DNA from: Rhodospirillaceae bacterium
GTDB taxonomy: Bacteria > Pseudomonadota > Alphaproteobacteria > UBA11136
DNA: 19,293 nucleotides
Reading direction: 5' to 3'
NCBI GenBank assembly: GCA_018663165.1
Contig: JABJES010000110.1
Location: 1 to 19,293 of the forward strand
Shown here piece by piece: positions 15,097 to 19,293 of the stretch (position 1 is the first letter of the stretch; every line of letters starts with the position of its first letter). A program made the position numbers and the translations under genes. The notes beneath the pieces are model-generated. The model searched no databases and was not told the DNA's origin. It saw nothing but the letters and a program-made list of their open reading frames with translations.

Positions 15097-16338
15097 ATGA
15101 TTTCTCAGAGCCTGATCGGATTCCTGGCCATTCCCCTGCTCGCCTTCACGATCAGCGAAAAGCGCTCGGCGGTGCGTCCCCGGCTCATCCTCGCCGGGCT
15201 TTTCCTGCAAGTCGCCATGGCCCTGATCCTCCTGCGTCTGCCCACGGTGCGGGCCGGATTTCTTGAATTAAACCGGGTCGTTACCGCATTACAGGATGCC
15301 ACAACAGCAGGCACCAGCTTCGTTTTCGGCTATATCGGCGGCAGCCCGCCACCCTTCGCCGAAACCGGCATCGGCTCGGCCTTCGTTTTTGCCTTTCAGG
15401 TAATGCCGCTGGTTCTCGTCATCAGCGCCCTTTCGGCACTTCTGTTCCACTGGCGGATATTGCCAATGCTGGTCCGTGGCGCGGCGCGGTTACTCGAAAA
15501 AACGCTTCAGCTCGGCGGCGCGGTCGGCGTTTCGGCCGCCGCCAATATCTTCATGGGCATGGTCGAAGCGCCGCTTTTGGTGCGACCCTATCTGGCCAAG
15601 CTCTCGCGCAGTGAATTGTTCATGGTCATGACCTGCGGCATGGCGACAATCGCCGGCACCATGATGATCCTCTATGCAAGCATGCTTAAGGATGTTCTCC
15701 CCGGCGCCCTGGGCCATCTGCTGACCGCCTCGATCATCAACTTGCCCGCCGCCATCACCATTTCCCGCCTCATGGTGCCAGACCAGGACAAGCCGACGGC
15801 GGGGGATATCGCCCTGCCCAGACGGGACAAATCGGCCATGGATGCGATCGTGCGCGGCACCCTGGAAGGGGTCGAACTGCTCATTAATATTCTCGCCCTG
15901 CTGATCGTGCTGGTCGCCTTGGTGGCGCTTACCAACCAGATTCTCGGGGCACTGCCGGATATTCACGGGACGACCCTGACCCTTCAAGGTATTCTCGGCT
16001 TCCTGCTCTCACCCTTGGCCTGGGCAATGGGAATCCCCTGGGCCGAAGCCCAGGCCGCCGGCGGGCTGCTCGGCACGAAACTGGTGCTGACCGAACTCGT
16101 CGCCTATGCGGATATGGCTAAATCCGGGGCCCAAACCCTATCCCCCCACAGCAGGGTGATCATGACCTATGCCCTGTGCGGTTTTGCCAATTTCGCCAGC
16201 CTCGGCATTCTCATCGGCGGCATGGGGGCGATGGTACCCGAACGGCGCGAGGATATCGTTAACCTCGGCGTCAAATCGGTCGCCGCCGGAACCCTGGCGA
16301 CCTGCCTCACTGGGGCCGTCATCGGAATGATTCTCTAG
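15097..16338 (+). CDS. Concentrative nucleoside transporter (CNT/NupC family)
   Basis: This 413-residue, very hydrophobic protein is an inner-membrane symporter expected to import nucleosides with sodium or protons. The central region has the family signature AAANIFMGMVEAPLLVRPYL, equivalent to the substrate-binding loop and helix of NupC, followed by MTCGMATIAGTMMILYA. The C-terminal half has the second gate-like domain with MTYALCGFANFASLGILIGGMGAMVP. The N-terminal helices, the PPPFAETG segment and the overall length fit CNT proteins. It follows rmuC by 11 bp, so it is probably co-transcribed, and converges on recR with a 21-bp gap. Ion and substrate specificity cannot be read from the sequence. 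Confidence 0.93.
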   Translation: MISQSLIGFLAIPLLAFTISEKRSAVRPRLILAGLFLQVAMALILLRLPTVRAGFLELNRVVTALQDATTAGTSFVFGYIGGSPPPFAETGIGSAFVFAFQVMPLVLVISALSALLFHWRILPMLVRGAARLLEKTLQLGGAVGVSAAANIFMGMVEAPLLVRPYLAKLSRSELFMVMTCGMATIAGTMMILYASMLKDVLPGALGHLLTASIINLPAAITISRLMVPDQDKPTAGDIALPRRDKSAMDAIVRGTLEGVELLINILALLIVLVALVALTNQILGALPDIHGTTLTLQGILGFLLSPLAWAMGIPWAEAQAAGGLLGTKLVLTELVAYADMAKSGAQTLSPHSRVIMTYALCGFANFASLGILIGGMGAMVPERREDIVNLGVKSVAAGTLATCLTGAVIGMIL

Positions 16339-16359
16339 GATCAAGACCACGCCCAAGGG

Positions 16360-16953
16360 TTAAGCCGGGCGGCGCGCCTTGAGTGCCGTAGTCAGGGTCC
16401 CGTCATCAAGATAATCGAGTTCACCGCCCAAGGGCAGACCGTGGGCGAGGCGGGTCACCGTAACCGAACATGTCCCCAGCCTGTCGGCGATATAATGAGC
16501 CGTCGCCTGGCCATCAACCGTGGCATTCGTCGCCAAAATAACTTCTTCAACTTGCGTCCCCGACGCCCGTTCAACAAGCCCCGTGATATGCAAGTCTTCA
16601 GGCCCAATCCCATCAAGGGCCGACAGAGTGCCGCCAAGAACGTGATAGCGTCCACGAAAAGCCCCCGACCTTTCCAGAGCCCAAAGATCGGCAATCTCCT
16701 CAACCACACAGATGACTTGCTCCTTACGACGGGGATCAGTGCAGATTGAGCAAGGGTCCTCAACATCGAGATTACCGCAGCGCGAACAAGTACATATCTG
16801 GTCGGCGGCCCTGGTCAGGGCATCAACCAGAGGCGAGAGCAGGGATTCTTTTTTCTTCAGGAGATGAAGCGCGGCACGGCGCGCCGAGCGGGGGCCAAGG
16901 CCAGGCAGCTTGGCGAGAAGAGAAATCAGACGTTCAATTTCAGATGTCGTCAT
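16360..16953 (-). CDS. recR: Recombination mediator RecR
   Basis: RecR works with RecO and RecF to load RecA on gapped DNA. The protein has 197 residues, as usual. It shows the N-terminal helix-hairpin-helix (LAKLPGLGPRSARRAALHLL), a four-cysteine zinc finger (Cys56, Cys59, Cys68, Cys71 in CSRCGNLDVEDPCSIC), then a Toprim domain (VICVVEEIADLWALERS, EVILATNATVDGQATA). The C-terminal Walker-B-like segment is LAHGLPLGGELDYLDDGTL. It starts 18 bp after ybaB in the conserved dnaX-ybaB-recR operon. No strong Shine-Dalgarno is visible. Confidence 0.98.
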   Translation of the reverse strand: MTTSEIERLISLLAKLPGLGPRSARRAALHLLKKKESLLSPLVDALTRAADQICTCSRCGNLDVEDPCSICTDPRRKEQVICVVEEIADLWALERSGAFRGRYHVLGGTLSALDGIGPEDLHITGLVERASGTQVEEVILATNATVDGQATAHYIADRLGTCSVTVTRLAHGLPLGGELDYLDDGTLTTALKARRPA

Positions 16954-16971
16954 GGGAAAACGTAAATCTGC

Positions 16972-17295
16972 CTAGAACGGCAACCCCATCCCAGGGGGAA
17001 GGTTCAGGCCGCCGGTGGCTTTCTCCATTTCTTCCTTTACCTTTTCATCGACCTTGCCCCGGGCATCGTTGATGGCAGCAACCATCAAATCCTCAAGAAC
17101 TTCGATCTCTGCGGGATCAGCCAATGAGGGGTCAATCTTGACCTTTTTAGCCTCACCCTTGCCGGTCAAAGTCACCTCGACCATGCCGCCGCCGGATCGG
17201 CCGCCAATCTCCAGGGTTTCGAGCTGGGACTGCATTTCGGCCATTTTGCCCTGCATTTCCTGGACCTTTTTCATCATCTGGCCAAGATTCTTCAT
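16972..17295 (-). CDS. ybaB: YbaB/EbfC nucleoid-associated protein
   Basis: This is a small DNA-binding protein (107 residues) of the YbaB/EbfC family, which forms dimers and binds DNA as a nucleoid-associated factor. The sequence shows the N-terminal Met/Gln/Lys-rich helix (MKNLGQMMKKVQEMQGKMAE), the strand pattern GGGMVEVTLTGKGEAKKVKIDPSL, a second helix (EVLEDLMVAAINDARGKV) and a Gly/Pro-rich tail ending GLPF. ATG 17295 is chosen over a GTG five codons upstream because that GTG forms part of the GGAGAAG ribosome binding site, 6-9 nt before the ATG. It sits between dnaX and recR as in most bacteria. Confidence 0.97.
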   Translation of the reverse strand: MKNLGQMMKKVQEMQGKMAEMQSQLETLEIGGRSGGGMVEVTLTGKGEAKKVKIDPSLADPAEIEVLEDLMVAAINDARGKVDEKVKEEMEKATGGLNLPPGMGLPF

Positions 17296-17390
17296 CTGTT
17301 TCTTCTCCACTATTCACAATCGAAGGGGTACGTCTGTTCCCGTGTATATCAGGGGGGCGGTACCGAGTCATGCGTCGCGCGAGGCCCGGC

Positions 17391-19193
17391 CTATTCCGCC
17401 TCGCCGCCTGTATCACCGTCTGTATCGCCACCTGTGGGCTTGTCCTCGACCCGGATAATCTCGGCACCGGGAAACGCTTCAATAACGGTTTTCACCAGAG
17501 GCGCACCCATCGCCTCTTCGCGCCGCGCCGTCTCAAGCGCCGCGCGTTGTTCGCGTAAGCTCGGCGCACCGGGCTCCTGAGAGATACTGACCCCCCAGCG
17601 CGTCCCGGTCCACTCCATCAGTTTGCGGGCCAACTCACCAGCCAGCTTGGCAGACGCATGGGCGCCGGGACGAAATTCAATACGCCCCGGCTCGAAATGA
17701 ACCAGATGGACGTCGCCAACCAGAGACGCCCGTAACCGGACCTCCTGGTGATGTTCAGCCAAAGCCACCACTTCGTCAAAAGAGCCCGGCAAAGCCGCTT
17801 GCGGCGCGGGGGAGGGTGGTTCGGGTTCGGGCTCAGGAGCAAGAGCCATTTTTATCGCCGGTGCCGCGCCGCCACCCGAAGCGCGGGAAGCGACGGGAGA
17901 TTCCACAGGAGATTCGGCAACAGGTTCAGTGACCACTTGGGCGGCAGAAGAAATGGTGGCGTCGCCCGGACCGGAAGCCGGGACCGGTGCGGCGGCAGAA
18001 GACGGAGCCGCCTGGGGCTTTCCCGCCCCTCCATCAAGAGTCTTAATGATCTCCGCAGGGCTCGGCATATCGGCGACATAGGCAAGACGCACCAGCACCA
18101 TTTCGGCGGCGGTCAGGGGGCTTGAAGCGTTCTGCACCTCACCCAGCCCTTTGAGCAGCATTTGCCAGGCCCGAGCCAAAACCGGCATCGACAATTTCTG
18201 CGCCATCTCAAGGCCGCGCTTGGCCTCGGCCTCGGGCACATCAGGGGCTTGCGCCACATCCGGCAGGACCTTCAACCGGGTCAACCAGTGACACAAGCCG
18301 AGCAAGTCATGGAGAACAACCACCGGATCGGCCCCGGCATCATACATTTCTTCCAGCAGCGCAAGAGCGCGCGGCGCATCCCCCCCCATCACACCGTCCA
18401 TCAGATCAAAGACAAGGGTGCGGTCGGCCAGCCCGAGCATGGCACGGATTTGTTCCTCATCCACTCGCGCCCCGTCTTCAGTAATCGCCGTATCAAGCAG
18501 AGACAGCCCATCGCGTACCGAGCCGTCGGCGGCCCGTGCGATCAACGCCGCAGCACCTTGGGTTATCCGCGCCCCTTCCTTTTCGGCGACGCGGAGGAGA
18601 TGAGCCGCCAGTTCCGTCATATCAATGCGCCTAAGGTCGAAACGCTGACAGCGCGACAATACGGTTACCGGCACCTTGCGGATCTCGGTCGTCGCGAAAA
18701 TGAATTTTACGTGTTCAGGAGGCTCTTCCAGGGTCTTCAACAAAGCGTTGAAGGCGTTCTTCGAGAGCATGTGCACTTCATCAATGATGTAGATCTTGTA
18801 GCGCGCGGAAACCGGCTTATAACGCACGCCGTCGATCAGTTCGCGAATATCATCAACCCCGGTGCGGCTGGCCGCATCCATCTCGATGACATCCACATGG
18901 CGATCACTGGCGATTGCCTGACAGGGGTCACAGATTCCGCAGGGCTCGATGGTCGGGCCGCCCGCACCGTCGGCACCAATACAATTGAGCGCCCGGGCGA
19001 TGATCCGGGCCGTGGTCGTCTTGCCGGTCCCGCGCACCCCGGTGAGAATGAAGGCATGGGCGAGGCGACCGCTGGCAATGGCGTTGGTGAGAACCCGCAC
19101 CATCGCTTCCTGACCGATCAGTTCGGCAAATGTAGCGGGCCGGTATTTCCGGGCCAACACACGATAGGGCGCAGCTTGCGTCTGTTCAGTCAT
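17391..19193 (-). CDS. dnaX: DNA polymerase III subunit tau/gamma
   Basis: DnaX is the AAA+ core of the sliding-clamp loader that also links the polymerases at the replication fork. The 600-residue protein has YRVLARKYRPATFAELIGQE at the N-terminus, Walker A GVRGTGKT (52-59), a zinc module with Cys71, Cys85, Cys88 and Cys91, Walker B with DEVH (138-141), and sensor 1 in FATTEIRKVPVTVLSRCQRFD. A Pro/Ala/Glu-rich linker (about 395-470) leads to the alphaproteobacterial C-terminal domain. The start MTEQTQ at 19193 is preferred: the longer frame from a TTG at 19250 would run through the SRP RNA gene. No A-rich slippery site like that of E. coli dnaX is seen, so probably only the full-length form is made. 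Confidence 0.97.
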   Translation of the reverse strand: MTEQTQAAPYRVLARKYRPATFAELIGQEAMVRVLTNAIASGRLAHAFILTGVRGTGKTTTARIIARALNCIGADGAGGPTIEPCGICDPCQAIASDRHVDVIEMDAASRTGVDDIRELIDGVRYKPVSARYKIYIIDEVHMLSKNAFNALLKTLEEPPEHVKFIFATTEIRKVPVTVLSRCQRFDLRRIDMTELAAHLLRVAEKEGARITQGAAALIARAADGSVRDGLSLLDTAITEDGARVDEEQIRAMLGLADRTLVFDLMDGVMGGDAPRALALLEEMYDAGADPVVVLHDLLGLCHWLTRLKVLPDVAQAPDVPEAEAKRGLEMAQKLSMPVLARAWQMLLKGLGEVQNASSPLTAAEMVLVRLAYVADMPSPAEIIKTLDGGAGKPQAAPSSAAAPVPASGPGDATISSAAQVVTEPVAESPVESPVASRASGGGAAPAIKMALAPEPEPEPPSPAPQAALPGSFDEVVALAEHHQEVRLRASLVGDVHLVHFEPGRIEFRPGAHASAKLAGELARKLMEWTGTRWGVSISQEPGAPSLREQRAALETARREEAMGAPLVKTVIEAFPGAEIIRVEDKPTGGDTDGDTGGEAE

Positions 19194-19221
19194 GTCACCG
19201 GATTTTTGTGTTTCAACCGGG

Positions 19222-19293
19222 TGGGAGACCGGGGTGGCGACCCGAAACAATCTCGTTACGGCTGCTTCCTTCCGGATCTGACCGGGTTGGCGA
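19222..19293 (-). ncRNA. ffs: Signal recognition particle 4.5S RNA, partial
   Basis: On the minus strand the window begins inside the apical part of the bacterial small SRP RNA. The universally conserved segment GGTCAGATCCGGAAGGAAGC followed by AGCCG is present, including the GGAA tetraloop and both sides of the symmetric loop that binds Ffh. The descending arm (CGTAACGAG, CGGGTCGCC, CCCCGGTCTCCC) follows, ending near 19222. The 5' half of the RNA lies beyond the window edge. The 3' end is an estimate, and no clear terminator is visible before dnaX, about 28 bp downstream. Confidence 0.93.

Noticed and set aside
17820..18010. Programmed frameshift in dnaX producing a gamma form
   Set aside because: The linker region has only ATA-AAA-ATG, not a proper slippery heptamer, and no stimulating hairpin is evident.

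Overview
This 19.3 kb window reads as a chromosomal segment of an alphaproteobacterium, most likely from the Rhodospirillales. The basis is moderate-to-high GC, the conserved blocks ffs-dnaX-ybaB-recR and dapD-dapE, the order truA/fmt/def, an arginine-sensitive type of ArgB, and a DUF2336 protein, a family I know mainly from alphaproteobacteria. Almost all of it is coding. There are no tRNA or rRNA genes, transposases, phage genes or CRISPR arrays.

Layout from left to right. (1) 1-1270: a short AT-rich regulatory region with two related dyads, then a plus-strand gene encoding an unusual fusion of an N-terminal helix-turn-helix domain to N-acetylglutamate kinase (ArgB). (2) 1279-6687: a minus-strand cyclic-di-GMP module transcribed in the order PAS/degenerate-GGDEF/EAL phosphodiesterase, PAS-PAS-GAF-GGDEF diguanylate cyclase, then a DUF2336 protein with an acidic C-terminal array of eight D-x-D-W motifs. 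The last two genes overlap by ATGA. A compact three-way-junction RNA fold lies just before the ribosome binding site of the first gene. (3) 6875-10343, plus strand: a HAD-type pyrimidine 5'-nucleotidase, dapD and dapE (succinylase branch of diaminopimelate/lysine synthesis) and a five-helix membrane protein. (4) 10368-13628, minus strand: a LapG-like (peptidase C93) exported protease, then def, fmt and truA (translation initiation and tRNA modification; fmt and truA overlap by ATGA). (5) 13629-13969: an AT-rich divergent intergenic region. (6) 13970-16338, plus strand: rmuC and a CNT-type nucleoside transporter. (7) 16360-19293, minus strand: the SRP 4.5S RNA gene (cut by the window edge), dnaX, ybaB and recR.

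Most of the window is core housekeeping. The parts that stand out are the HTH-ArgB fusion with two candidate operators around a probably leaderless promoter, the structured leader of the c-di-GMP operon, and the D-x-D-W repeat tail. The fusion suggests a feedback-regulated arginine enzyme that might also bind DNA and control its own synthesis. The c-di-GMP operon pairs making and breaking activities with a putative scaffold or effector. These functional readings are inferences; the domain architecture and the sequence structures are directly visible.
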